From Dyadobacter sp. CY261 (GTDB lineage: Bacteria; Bacteroidota; Bacteroidia; Cytophagales; Spirosomataceae), in the NCBI RefSeq assembly GCF_021440085.1, contig NZ_JAKCPW010000001.1:1364001-1428000 (forward strand): a DNA stretch of 64,000 nt, read 5' to 3'. The notes under the pieces are model-generated. The model was not told the DNA's origin, made no database searches, and saw nothing but the letters and a program-made list of their open reading frames with translations. Positions 18,873 to 27,582 of the stretch are shown here, one piece after another (positions within the stretch are counted from its first letter, which is position 1; each line of letters opens with the position of its first letter). A program made the position numbers and the translations under genes.

Positions 18873-19907
18873 ATGTTGTTCAAATTGAATACCTTACACG
18901 TACTATTATCATTAGTACTAATATTACTAAGCTGCACTGGGCAGGATAAAAAGGATGCTGCCGATTTTTTCCTGAAAGGTAACCAGGCGCTAAGCCAAAA
19001 GAACTATGCCGAGGCGCTAAGGCTATACGACGAAGCAATTGCCAAAAATGCAGATTTTTCGGACGCTTATCTCAACAAGGGAATAACTTTGTTGAAATTG
19101 GGACGTACCGGGGAGGCTTACGAGATTTTGTCAGAAGCGATCTCCCTCGACCCTACTTTGGTACAAGCGAATCTCGTGCGGTCAGAAGCTGCACTTGATT
19201 TGGGCCGTTTGAACGAGGCGAAGGCCGACTTGGAACGCATCGCAAAGCAGTATCAGGACTCTACCCGCTTTCACCTGATCAAAGGCAACCTGCTCGACGC
19301 CGGAAGTAACCCTGCACTGGCCATCGCGGAGTACGACCTGGCCCTTAAACTCAGCCGCACAAACGTTGAAGCCTATGTGAACCGCGGCGCTGTTTATTAC
19401 CGCACGGGCTCTTATGCCGAAGCCAAATCGGATTTTGAAACGGCTGTGGCGCTTGACCCTGCTCAGCCGCAGGCATTGAATAACCTCGGGCTGATCGATT
19501 CCAAGAACAAACGATGGCCGCAAGCCATCGCCTATTTCGACCAGGTCCTGAGCCGCAATCCCGCCGAGCCCTATGCACTCAACAATAAAGCCTATGCGCT
19601 ATTGCAAACCGGCAAGCCCGAAGAAGCGCGGGTGCTCATCGAAAGGTCACTCGAAAAGTTGCCCGAGAATGGCTATGCACTACGCAACCTGGGCATCTAT
19701 TATCAACAGCAAGGAAACACCGACGAAGCCCTGAAAGCATTCAACAAAGCCATTGAAATCGCAGAGCCTGTGGAGTTGCTCTACGGTTTGACCGGACAAA
19801 CGTACCTTGCCCGGAAGAACCTTCCAGAGGCTTGCAAAATATGGAAACAGGGAATTGTGCTGAAAGACTCCCTAGCCATTGCGGAAGCTGCGACGAATTG
19901 CCAGTAA
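18873..19907 (+). CDS. TPR-repeat lipoprotein
   Basis: A 344-aa protein with a lipoprotein signal (LSLVLILLSCTGQD, acylated cysteine at about residue 21) followed by eight or nine TPR motifs through to the end (for example AEALRLYDEAIAKNADFSDA, ALNNLGLIDSKNKRWPQAIA, AYALLQTGKPEEARVLIERS). It is likely to be an envelope-anchored protein-interaction module. It is divergent from the 83-aa gene and convergent with menD (25 bases between stops). No specific partner can be named. Confidence 0.88.
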   Translation: MLFKLNTLHVLLSLVLILLSCTGQDKKDAADFFLKGNQALSQKNYAEALRLYDEAIAKNADFSDAYLNKGITLLKLGRTGEAYEILSEAISLDPTLVQANLVRSEAALDLGRLNEAKADLERIAKQYQDSTRFHLIKGNLLDAGSNPALAIAEYDLALKLSRTNVEAYVNRGAVYYRTGSYAEAKSDFETAVALDPAQPQALNNLGLIDSKNKRWPQAIAYFDQVLSRNPAEPYALNNKAYALLQTGKPEEARVLIERSLEKLPENGYALRNLGIYYQQQGNTDEALKAFNKAIEIAEPVELLYGLTGQTYLARKNLPEACKIWKQGIVLKDSLAIAEAATNCQ

Positions 19908-19932
19908 TCCCGACTTCTGTTGCTGATAAGCC

Positions 19933-21648
19933 TTAGTTATGCATTGCGTGCTTAAGCGCCTTCCATGCCCGCTTGTTTTCGACGGGATCCGTGAACCCTT
20001 CCAGTAGCGCGATCCCGTCGGCATTCAGGAATGCCTGCACGGTGGCGTCCGTTTCAGCCAGATCGGAAACTTGAAAATAGGCAATCCCGGAATCTTCACA
20101 GGTACGCTTCGCGGAAAACGAGTGCCGCGTTTCAAAATACGTTTCCAATTCCGGCAAACTTCCGGGGCCGTCGATCATCCGGAAGATGTTTCCACCCGCA
20201 TTATTGATCATAACGATTTTCAGGTTTTGTGGCAGGCTGTTAATTAACAGTCCATTCCGGTCGTAAAGAAATGCCACATCACCGACAACGAGCAGTGTGG
20301 GTTTTCCATTTACTTTCGCCGCACCAATTGCCGTACTCACACAGCCATCGATCCCACTCGTTCCCCTGTTCGCATACACGCCTGACCAGTTGTTTTTTGT
20401 ACCCAGCACGTTGGCGTAGCGGACAGACATACTATTAGCAATATGTAACTGAAAATCCGAAATGATGTATCTAAACATCGAACTTAACAAAGTTAAATCA
20501 CTGAACGTCGATAGATTTGATAGCGTTTCTAGCTTCTTTTGTCGCGCTATTCGTTCGTTTTGCATCCATAATGCATGATAAGACGTGTCATGAGCCAGTT
20601 CCGAATTTTCAACAAACGATTGATAGTCAAGTTTTTCAAATAAGTCACTAAAAAATTGCTGCGCTTTTCCCGGGATTTCCCGTGTAACCGACTGGAATGG
20701 ATCAGCTAGAAAAGCATCTTCTCCTATATGCCAATGCCATTTAGGCGGGTTTTTACGAATAAACAGCTTAAACTCCTTGGAGAGGAACGACATTCCGAAG
20801 GTAATCAACAGATCGGGCCGGAGGTTTTCGGCCTCTTTCGCACCCAAAAAAAGGTCTTGGTGACGGATAAATTCCTCGCTTCCTGAGAGATTCGCAATGC
20901 AGTCGCCTAGCACTGGAATATCCCATTCGTTCGTAATGCGCGTGAGAGCTGCATTCAATGCGTGGTCGGGCTTACCCTGTCCACCGGCGATCAGGATTTT
21001 AGATGCGTCCTCCCACTCGTCCAGCAACTCTTCCCACTCGCCCTGCGGCCATACCGGTTGGTTGATCTGTCTTTTGATAACCCTCACCTGTTCCGAAGGC
21101 TGAAAATCTTCCCCGGAGATGGGGTAAAAAGGCTCTCGAATGGGCACATTGACGTGCACCGGGCCATTTGGGGTAATCGAAGCAAGGTTAACCGCCTCGT
21201 TGGTAATACGGTTGATCGCCCATTGAACATCAGAATGCTGATAATCGGGTGAAACTTCAAAAGAACGCTTGACATGCTGGCCGAAAATGCCGGTCTGGTA
21301 GATCGTCTGTCCGTCATATTGATGCTGCCATTCCTTCGGGCGGTCAGCCGTAAGAACCAGCAGCGGAATTTGCTGAAAAAACGCCTCAGAAACGGCCGGA
21401 GCGAAGTTATAGACCGCACTGCCCGAGGTGCATATCAAAACCACCGGAGAATCGATTTGCTGGGCCATTCCGAGGGCTATAAAACCTGCTGAACGCTCAT
21501 CGATACAAACGTGCGCCTGAAAGCCTCCGTGGCGCACAAAAGCTAGTGTTAATGCAGCGCTCCGGGAGCCCGGGGATATTACGACATGCCGGATGCCCTG
21601 CCGGTAGCAGATTTCGGCCATGTCTATTAAGGGTTGTAAAATAGCCAT
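19933..21648 (-). CDS. menD: 2-succinyl-5-enolpyruvyl-6-hydroxy-3-cyclohexene-1-carboxylate synthase
   Basis: Thiamine-diphosphate enzyme of menaquinone synthesis, joining isochorismate and 2-oxoglutarate. The 571 residues match the family. The N-terminal pyrimidine-binding domain has VVISPGSRSAALTLA, CIDERSAGFIALGMAQ (catalytic glutamate) and TSGSAVYNFAPAVSEA; the C-terminal ThDP motif is GDVAFLYDRNGL ... MINNAGGNIF. Menaquinone use fits Bacteroidota. No other men gene is adjacent, so it is separately regulated from the rest of the pathway. Confidence 0.97.
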   Translation of the reverse strand: MAILQPLIDMAEICYRQGIRHVVISPGSRSAALTLAFVRHGGFQAHVCIDERSAGFIALGMAQQIDSPVVLICTSGSAVYNFAPAVSEAFFQQIPLLVLTADRPKEWQHQYDGQTIYQTGIFGQHVKRSFEVSPDYQHSDVQWAINRITNEAVNLASITPNGPVHVNVPIREPFYPISGEDFQPSEQVRVIKRQINQPVWPQGEWEELLDEWEDASKILIAGGQGKPDHALNAALTRITNEWDIPVLGDCIANLSGSEEFIRHQDLFLGAKEAENLRPDLLITFGMSFLSKEFKLFIRKNPPKWHWHIGEDAFLADPFQSVTREIPGKAQQFFSDLFEKLDYQSFVENSELAHDTSYHALWMQNERIARQKKLETLSNLSTFSDLTLLSSMFRYIISDFQLHIANSMSVRYANVLGTKNNWSGVYANRGTSGIDGCVSTAIGAAKVNGKPTLLVVGDVAFLYDRNGLLINSLPQNLKIVMINNAGGNIFRMIDGPGSLPELETYFETRHSFSAKRTCEDSGIAYFQVSDLAETDATVQAFLNADGIALLEGFTDPVENKRAWKALKHAMHN

Positions 21649-21669
21649 GAAAAACTTTCCGTGTCTGAA

Positions 21670-21699
21670 AATGAAAATAGCCTCCCGAAAGAGGCTATT
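21670..21699 (-). terminator. Intrinsic terminator after rpoD
   Basis: On the minus strand AATAGCCTC-TTTCGG-GAGGCTATT is followed by TTCATTTTC. It lies between the rpoD stop and the menD start. Confidence 0.8.
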
Positions 21700-21732
21700 A
21701 AAGTAATTAGAAGGTTCGCATTTAACTATGCA

Positions 21733-22596
21733 TTAACCCAAATAGGTTTTCAAAGCTTTGCTTCTGGAAACATGGCGCAATCTGCGGATCGCTTTTTCCT
21801 TGATCTGGCGCACGCGCTCACGGGTAAGGTTGAACTTCTCCCCTATCTCTTCCAAAGTCATCGCATGCTCGCCGTTCAAACCGAAATACAGGGCGATCAC
21901 GTCCGCTTCACGTTGCGTAAGCGTGCACAATGCGCGTTGTACTTCTTTCCGGAGCGATTCGTTCACCAGGCCCGAATCCGGCTTGTCTTCCAGGTCGTTT
22001 TCCAGAACGTCCAAAAGGCTGTTTTCCTCGCCTTGTACAAATGGTGCATCCATGGAGACGTGCCTACCGGAGATCTTCATGGTATCAACTACCTCGGAAG
22101 ACGAAATTTCCAGTACTTCCGCCAATTCCTCGGGTGATGGCTCGCGTTCGAAACGCTGTTCCAGCTCAGAGAAAGTTTTGGAAATTTTATTCAAAGACCC
22201 TACACGGTTGAGGGGTAAACGTACGATACGTGACTGTTCCGCTAATGCTTGCAGGATCGATTGACGAATCCACCAAACCGCGTATGAAATAAATTTAAAA
22301 CCTCTTGTTTCATCAAAACGCTGTGCAGCCTTGATCAGACCGAGGTTACCCTCGTTGATCAGGTCACCCAACGACAAACCTTGATTCTGATATTGCTTGG
22401 CAACGGAAACCACAAAACGCAGGTTCGCTTTCGTCAAACGTTCCAAAGCAAGCTGGTCCCCATCCCTGATTTTCTGAGCTAACGTCACCTCCTCATCCGG
22501 CGTTAGCAAATCCACCTTACCGATCTCCTGCAAATATTTATCTAATGACTGACTTTCACGGTTGGTAATTTGCTTACTGATCTTTAGCTGTCTCAT
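21733..22596 (-). CDS. rpoD: Primary sigma factor, short Bacteroidota form
   Basis: Sigma-70 subunit directing RNA polymerase to housekeeping promoters. It has 287 residues, the compact form known from Bacteroidota that lacks region 1.1 and the non-conserved insert. Region 1.2 is at 15-45 ([20 protein letters not shown]), region 2 at 54-124 with [20 protein letters not shown] and [15 protein letters not shown], region 3 at 133-205, and region 4 at 215-275 with the [23 protein letters not shown]. It fits the TAnnTTTG promoters seen in this window. It lies downstream of pnp (65 bases) and has its own terminator. Confidence 0.97.
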   Translation of the reverse strand: MRQLKISKQITNRESQSLDKYLQEIGKVDLLTPDEEVTLAQKIRDGDQLALERLTKANLRFVVSVAKQYQNQGLSLGDLINEGNLGLIKAAQRFDETRGFKFISYAVWWIRQSILQALAEQSRIVRLPLNRVGSLNKISKTFSELEQRFEREPSPEELAEVLEISSSEVVDTMKISGRHVSMDAPFVQGEENSLLDVLENDLEDKPDSGLVNESLRKEVQRALCTLTQREADVIALYFGLNGEHAMTLEEIGEKFNLTRERVRQIKEKAIRRLRHVSRSKALKTYLG

Positions 22597-22661
22597 CTAT
22601 GTCTTTATTAAGTATGTTATATAACGACGTTTTTACCGTTCCTGCCTACAAGAACACTGAA

Positions 22662-24803
22662 TTACTCTTTTTTGTTCTCAGGCTTTGGTAACAATACTTT
22701 ACGTGAAAGGCGGTATTTTCCTGTTTTCTTATCGATTTCGACCAGTTTGACCTGCACCTCTTCTCCTACTTCCAGAACACCGTCCATTTGTTCAAGACGT
22801 TCCCACTTGATCTCGGAAATGTGCAACAAACCGTCTTTGCCGGGGAGGAACTCTACGAACGCTCCGAAAGGCATGATCGACTTCACTTTACCGGAATAGA
22901 TTTCACCGATTTCAGGGACAAGGATGATACCTTTAACCCGTGAAACTGCCTTATCCATGGAAGTCTTATCGGCAGAGAATATACTTACAAAGCCTGCACC
23001 ATCTTTCTCCTCGATAGAGATCGTTGCGCCTGATTCTTTCTGGATATCCTGAACCACTTTTCCACCTGGTCCAATCACCGCACCGATCATCTCGCGATCG
23101 ATCTTGATCACCACGGCACGTGGTGTATGCGGTTTCAGATCTGCACGGCTTTCGGTGATCGTCTTGTTCATTTCACCCAGAATGTGCAAACGGCCCGCTT
23201 TTGCCTGCATCAATGCTTCTGTCAATACTTCAAACGAAAGACCATTGACTTTCATATCCATCTGGCAAGCCGTAATGCCCTGCTCGGTACCGGTTACTTT
23301 AAAGTCCATATCGCCCAGGTGATCTTCGTCGCCAAGGATATCTGAAAGGACTGCATAGTTCCCAGTCGCTTCGTCAGAGATCAAACCCATCGCAATACCC
23401 GAAACAGGTGCTTTAATCTTAAGACCTGAATCCATCAGCGCCAATGAACCCGCACATACCGTCGCCATGGAAGACGAACCGTTTGATTCCAGAATATCGG
23501 ATACGATACGGATGGTGTATGGATTGTCCGTTTCAACAGGAAGTACTTTTTTAAGCGCACGCAAAGCGAGGTTACCATGACCAACTTCACGACGGCCAGG
23601 ACCGCGGTTAGGCTTCACTTCGCCGGTTGAGAAGCCAGGGAAGTTATAATGCAGCATGAATTTGCTGTAACCGTATTTCAATGGGGTATCAATGATCTGC
23701 TCGTCCTGTTTGGTACCAAGGGTTACCGTCGTCAGGGATTGTGTTTCTCCACGTGTGAAGAGCGCAGATCCATGTGCATTAGGAAGGAAGTCAATTTCAG
23801 ACGCGATAGGTCTTACCTCGTCCAGACGGCGGCCATCAAGGCGTGTTCTTTCGTCGAGCACCAACCGGCGGGAAGCCTCCCACACGAGGTCATTGAAATA
23901 ACGCTTTGCCAGGCTTTCACTGAATTCAGGTTTCTCTTCTTCGGTAATAGTTGTTTTGAATTCTTCCCAAACAGCTTTGAAACCATCTTTTCTCACTGTT
24001 TTGTTGGTAGAACCCAACTGCGTTACCGCATATATTTTGCCATAAGCAAACTCGCGCAAACGGGCTTCAAGCGCATCGTCAGCCGGGTCACCTACATATT
24101 CTCTTTTTTCAGTTTTGCCAACAGCCGCTTCAAATTCTTTCAAAGCAACACATTGGTCTTTAATTACTGCGTGTGCAATTTTTAGCGCTTCGATCACTTC
24201 CTCTTCGGAAACCTCACTCATCTCACCTTCCACCATCGCAATATCATTATACGTAGCTCCCACCATCAGGTCGAGCGTCGCACCCTGCAGTGCTGTCGCA
24301 CCGGGGTTAACCACATATTTGCCATCAATTTTGGCAACGCGTACCTCTGATACAGGTCCACCAAACGGAATATCGGAAGCCGCCAATGCAGCTGATGCCG
24401 CTAATGCAGCGAGTGCGTCGGGCAATGCCTCTGCGTCGGCAGAGATCAGCAATATATTTACTTGTACTTCTGCATGATAATCGTCCGGAAACAATGGGCG
24501 CAATACGCGGTCAACCAAACGGCTGGTCAATACTTCGTGATCGGACAGTTTGCCCTCACGGCGTTGGAAGCTTCCCGGAATACGTCCCGCAGAAGCAAAT
24601 TTCTCTTGATAATCAACCGATAATGGCAGAAAGTCGAGGCCTTCCTTAATATCCCTGTTTGCAACAACCGTAGCCAGCAACATAGTGTTACCCAGTCTTA
24701 CTACTACCGATCCGTCGGCTTGCTTCGCTAATTTTCCTGTTTCAATTGTGATTTCCCTGCCGTCCGGTAAGGATATAGTCTTGGTAACTATATTAAAGAG
24801 CAT
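22662..24803 (-). CDS. pnp: Polynucleotide phosphorylase
   Basis: 3'-5' exoribonuclease and polymerase of RNA turnover. The 713 residues from the ATG at 24803 match the family (the frame stays open farther upstream, but those residues cross the rpsO terminator and are not expected). Two RNase-PH domains ([20 protein letters not shown]; then [20 protein letters not shown] and [15 protein letters not shown]), a KH domain ([20 protein letters not shown]) and a C-terminal S1 domain ([20 protein letters not shown]) are in order. It follows rpsO, the classical gene order, with a strong hairpin in between that probably controls read-through and mRNA stability. Confidence 0.98.
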   Translation of the reverse strand: MLFNIVTKTISLPDGREITIETGKLAKQADGSVVVRLGNTMLLATVVANRDIKEGLDFLPLSVDYQEKFASAGRIPGSFQRREGKLSDHEVLTSRLVDRVLRPLFPDDYHAEVQVNILLISADAEALPDALAALAASAALAASDIPFGGPVSEVRVAKIDGKYVVNPGATALQGATLDLMVGATYNDIAMVEGEMSEVSEEEVIEALKIAHAVIKDQCVALKEFEAAVGKTEKREYVGDPADDALEARLREFAYGKIYAVTQLGSTNKTVRKDGFKAVWEEFKTTITEEEKPEFSESLAKRYFNDLVWEASRRLVLDERTRLDGRRLDEVRPIASEIDFLPNAHGSALFTRGETQSLTTVTLGTKQDEQIIDTPLKYGYSKFMLHYNFPGFSTGEVKPNRGPGRREVGHGNLALRALKKVLPVETDNPYTIRIVSDILESNGSSSMATVCAGSLALMDSGLKIKAPVSGIAMGLISDEATGNYAVLSDILGDEDHLGDMDFKVTGTEQGITACQMDMKVNGLSFEVLTEALMQAKAGRLHILGEMNKTITESRADLKPHTPRAVVIKIDREMIGAVIGPGGKVVQDIQKESGATISIEEKDGAGFVSIFSADKTSMDKAVSRVKGIILVPEIGEIYSGKVKSIMPFGAFVEFLPGKDGLLHISEIKWERLEQMDGVLEVGEEVQVKLVEIDKKTGKYRLSRKVLLPKPENKKE

Positions 24804-24870
24804 AGAATATTTGATTTTTGTAGCTGTGAAACGCCGTCCTGACGTCCCGGTAAGTTCTTGTTTTTTCCGC

Positions 24871-24913
24871 AAAAAATCAGGGAACTTTCACATATGTAAA
24901 GTTCCCTGATTTT
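24871..24913 (-). terminator. Perfect 16-bp hairpin between rpsO and pnp
   Basis: AAAATCAGGGAACTTT (24873-24888) and its exact complement (24898-24913) flank a 9-base loop. Read on the minus strand a run of six T follows, so this is an intrinsic terminator 4 bases after rpsO and also part of the pnp leader on read-through transcripts. Confidence 0.9.
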
Positions 24914-24917
24914 AAAA

Positions 24918-25193
24918 TTACTTACGTATGTTCAATTCGGCGATGATCGCACGATAGCGATTGATGTCTTTTTTGTAAAGATAATCCAACAATCTTCTGC
25001 GCTTTCCTACCATTTTGAGGAGGCCCAGACGTGTATCATTATCTTTCTTGTGCGTTTTAAGGTGCTCGTTCAGATAATTGATACGGTACGTAAATAAAGC
25101 AATTTGTGATTCGGCGGAGCCTGTGTCGGCGCCTTCCTTTTTAAAACCTTTCGATTCGAAGATCTCGCTCTTCTTTTCCGCGGTTAAATACAT
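24918..25193 (-). CDS. rpsO: 30S ribosomal protein S15
   Basis: Primary-binding protein of the 30S platform, contacting 16S rRNA helices 20-22. The 91 residues match the family ([55 protein letters not shown]). Length is slightly above the 89 of E. coli. It is followed by a perfect hairpin and pnp. The leader holds a small hairpin CGGCA-CCT-TGCCG at 25230-25242, which might take part in autoregulation, but this is only a possibility. Confidence 0.98.
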   Translation of the reverse strand: MYLTAEKKSEIFESKGFKKEGADTGSAESQIALFTYRINYLNEHLKTHKKDNDTRLGLLKMVGKRRRLLDYLYKKDINRYRAIIAELNIRK

Positions 25194-25254
25194 GATTGTA
25201 ACAACAGATTAAAGTGATATGTAGTATTACGGCACCTTGCCGCAAATAAAGTTG

Positions 25255-25262
25255 CAAAAGTA
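25255..25262 (-). promoter_or_regulatory. Candidate -7 element of rpsO
   Basis: TACTTTTG on the minus strand matches TAnnTTTG, about 60 bases before the start codon. No TTG is found at the right distance, so this is a weak call. Confidence 0.35.
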
Positions 25263-25295
25263 GGCTTTTTAAACCGGTTATTAAAATAATTTAAA

Positions 25296-26792
25296 TTAAT
25301 TATCAGTGATAAGCTCTCTTTTCCCAAATCTACTTGTCCATCGGGCCAGAATTCTCTTGAAAAACATTTGGTACACATCCTTCTCAAACAGCCGGGAGTC
25401 GCTGCGTGCCCGATCAATGAAATACATTCCAGCAGCAAACAGAAGCGTGTTTGCCATCCATGCGCCCACCGGCACCGCTACCAGCCCTTCCTTCACCCAC
25501 TTGTCGCCCTGGTTGGTCATTACATATAGGAGAATAAAGAAAATAATTGAAACCAGCACCGGCACCCCAAAGCCGCCTTTCTTGATAATGGCCCCCAGTG
25601 GCGCACCAATGAGGAACATAATCAGGCAGGAGAGCGCCTGGGTATATTTATGGTGCCTTTCCAGTTCATATTTACTCGCATCCTTCAATTTCGTCTGCAA
25701 ATAGTCTTGCTGAGACTTGATGTAACTCAACATGCTATTCGACGCCGATTTGGTGTTCATCAGGATTTCCTTTTTCAAACTGTCGGCAACAGGCTTTGTT
25801 AGCAGCGAATCGATCCATTTGCCCGACTTGATTGTCTTGTCCGTTCCTTGCCGATAGTTATAGGAATAATATTGCTGGCTGCCGGACACGAGGTTTTTCT
25901 TCGTTTCCTGATAGGAAGTCCGTAATGAATCGGCGGTTGCTGTCAGGTCACTGATATTTTTCATGAACTCATGGTACTTGAACTGTCCTTCGTCCGTACG
26001 CTTCATACCAAACGAGGCCAGACTTTCCGTAAGGCGGTAATGCTGGAACGACTGGCGGTTGAAATTGGAATAAGCAGGCTGCGATCTTGCGGGAGAAGAA
26101 ATATAAACCGGCCGCGAACTCCCCGAGCCTTGCTCATCCGTGTATCGGGTTCCGTTGTAAAGCTCGATCACCAGATAACGGTTCTCGTTAATGGAATACA
26201 TCCGACCTGAATCCGCAAGAATAATCTCCGTGTTCCCCAACTCGTAGGACCGGCTGTTATGCTTGTAGATTACCATGCCGATCATCTTTCCATTATCCAG
26301 CTTCTCGTCTACTTTAATGCTATATCCCGGTAAATCATTGTAAAAAATCCCCTCCTTAATCTTCAAAGTAGCCTTGGTGGTTTTGATGTCGTACAGCAAG
26401 CTATACCCCTTCAGGTTCGCCCAGGGAGATACACGGTCATTAAAATAAAAGGAAAAAATACTGATGCCGACCGCAACAATGAACAGCGGCGCCATGGCAC
26501 GCACAACCGAAATACCCGCACTTTTAATGGCTGTCAGCTCAAAGAATTCGCCCAGGTTACCAAATGCCATCAGCGAGGAAAGCAAAGTTGCGAGCGGCAA
26601 TGCGGTGGGTACGGTAATGAGGCTAAAAAAGAAGAATAGCTGTGCATAGTCCATGACATTCAGGTCTTTCGACACAAAGTCATCAATATAAAAGATCATG
26701 ATCCGCATAAGGAAAACGAACACCACGACCGACATTGTAATCACAAAAGGTCCCCAAAAGGACATTAAAATAAGCTTGTCCAGCTTTTTCAT
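25296..26792 (-). CDS. LptF/LptG-family lipopolysaccharide export permease
   Basis: Inner-membrane component of the Lpt bridge that extracts LPS for transport to the outer membrane. 498 residues from the ATG at 26792; the TTG one codon earlier is possible but unneeded. Three N-terminal membrane helices (12-32, 55-75, 100-120), a periplasmic jellyroll region with an unusually long insert rich in Ser/Tyr/Gln (about 235-345), and three C-terminal helices (CLIMFLIGAPLGAIIKKGGF, VSIIFFILLYVMT, ANTLLFAAGMYFI). Its start overlaps the stop of the START-like gene by one base (TGATG), so translation is probably coupled. Confidence 0.9.
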   Translation of the reverse strand: MKKLDKLILMSFWGPFVITMSVVVFVFLMRIMIFYIDDFVSKDLNVMDYAQLFFFFSLITVPTALPLATLLSSLMAFGNLGEFFELTAIKSAGISVVRAMAPLFIVAVGISIFSFYFNDRVSPWANLKGYSLLYDIKTTKATLKIKEGIFYNDLPGYSIKVDEKLDNGKMIGMVIYKHNSRSYELGNTEIILADSGRMYSINENRYLVIELYNGTRYTDEQGSGSSRPVYISSPARSQPAYSNFNRQSFQHYRLTESLASFGMKRTDEGQFKYHEFMKNISDLTATADSLRTSYQETKKNLVSGSQQYYSYNYRQGTDKTIKSGKWIDSLLTKPVADSLKKEILMNTKSASNSMLSYIKSQQDYLQTKLKDASKYELERHHKYTQALSCLIMFLIGAPLGAIIKKGGFGVPVLVSIIFFILLYVMTNQGDKWVKEGLVAVPVGAWMANTLLFAAGMYFIDRARSDSRLFEKDVYQMFFKRILARWTSRFGKRELITDN

Positions 26793-27184
26793 CAACTGCC
26801 TACTATTTCTCTTAAATTATCAATAAAGCCCTCCCACAATGAATGGAGCTCGTCTTTGTCGCGGTTCGAAGAATAATCAATAACGCGTAAAAAGGTTGTT
26901 TGGGTTAACTCGCTAACTTCTAATTTTAGTTCCAGATGATTATTATCAAGGTTATCGTCGCTGGTATCTTCAAAATCGAAACGCACCGCTTTGTTGATCC
27001 GCAGGCCGGTTTGCCGCGCAATGTGACTATCCCCATCCCATTGAAAGTCGAAGCGGTGATCGGGCAGCACAGTGACCTTCTCGGCAAACCATTGTTGGAG
27101 ACCCGAAGGCGTGGAAATATATGGAAAGAGAACTTTTGGGGAGGAACGTAATTCAAATTCGGTAACAAATTTATATTTTTCCAT
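26792..27184 (-). CDS. START-like domain protein
   Basis: A 130-aa cytosolic helix-grip protein with an SRPBCC/START-like fold: KYKFVTEFELRSSPKVLFPY, SGLQQWFAEKVTVLPDHRFD, then ELKLEVSELTQTTFLRVIDY and a C-terminal helix LHSLWEGFIDNLREIVGS. I choose ATG 27184 because this is where similarity to the fold begins; the frame is open to 27280 but that part is low in coding character. Ligand unknown. The TGATG junction with the Lpt permease suggests a role in envelope or lipid handling. Confidence 0.85.
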   Translation of the reverse strand: MEKYKFVTEFELRSSPKVLFPYISTPSGLQQWFAEKVTVLPDHRFDFQWDGDSHIARQTGLRINKAVRFDFEDTSDDNLDNNHLELKLEVSELTQTTFLRVIDYSSNRDKDELHSLWEGFIDNLREIVGS

Positions 27185-27337
27185 ATATGCTGAAATTAAA
27201 GGAGCGGCCTCGTTAGGCCTTGCCTTAGGTGCTGATTTAAAAGTTGTAATATAACATAAATCAACAATAAAAGCGTGCAAATGTAAATTTGTTGTTCCCG
27301 AATTCTGCGAAATTTACGCCGAAAATCAGCAAACTGG

Positions 27338-27368
27338 TTGCATCGTAACATTCTTTAACATACTTTTG
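27338..27368 (+). promoter_or_regulatory. Promoter of tRNA-Met
   Basis: TTG (27338-27340), 20 bases, then TACTTTTG (27361-27368), a full match to the Bacteroidota consensus. The tRNA starts 15 bases later. Confidence 0.8.
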
Positions 27369-27383
27369 CACCACAATTACGAC

Positions 27384-27457
27384 GGCGGGGTAGCTCAGAT
27401 GGTTAGAGCGTAGGATTCATAACCCTAAGGTCGGCAGTTCGATCCTGCTCCCCGCTA
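27384..27457 (+). tRNA. tRNA-Met (CAT)
   Basis: A 74-base cloverleaf without encoded CCA. The acceptor arm GGCGGGG pairs with CCCCGCT (first pair G-U), the D stem is GCTC/GAGC, the anticodon loop TTCATAA has CAT, and the T arm GGCAG-TTCGATC-CTGCT ends with a G-U pair. The position-31/39 pair is A-C. The normal G-led acceptor stem and absence of the three G-C pairs of initiators favour elongator Met; tRNA-Ile(CAT) is not excluded. Confidence 0.93.
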
Positions 27458-27464
27458 CATTGCT

Positions 27465-27491
27465 AAGACATCCCTTCCGGATGTCTTTTTT
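27465..27491 (+). terminator. Terminator of tRNA-Met
   Basis: AAGACATCC-CTTCC-GGATGTCTT followed by TTTT A; 8 bases after the tRNA end. Confidence 0.9.
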
Positions 27492-27582
27492 ATTTCCACC
27501 AATTTGTATCTTCTCGAGAATTAAATTCAGCCCGTTTCGGTTTACAGTAATTGATAACACCACCGAATCACCTCACAACTGT

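Noticed and set aside
24804..24872. Upstream extension of pnp
   Set aside because: It runs back to the rpsO terminator stem and adds residues with no match to PNPase; ATG 24803 gives the usual MLFNIV start.
27384..27457. Initiator tRNA-fMet
   Set aside because: The initiator hallmarks (unpaired first acceptor position and three G-C pairs in the anticodon stem) are not present; first pair is G-U and the lower stem pair is A-C.
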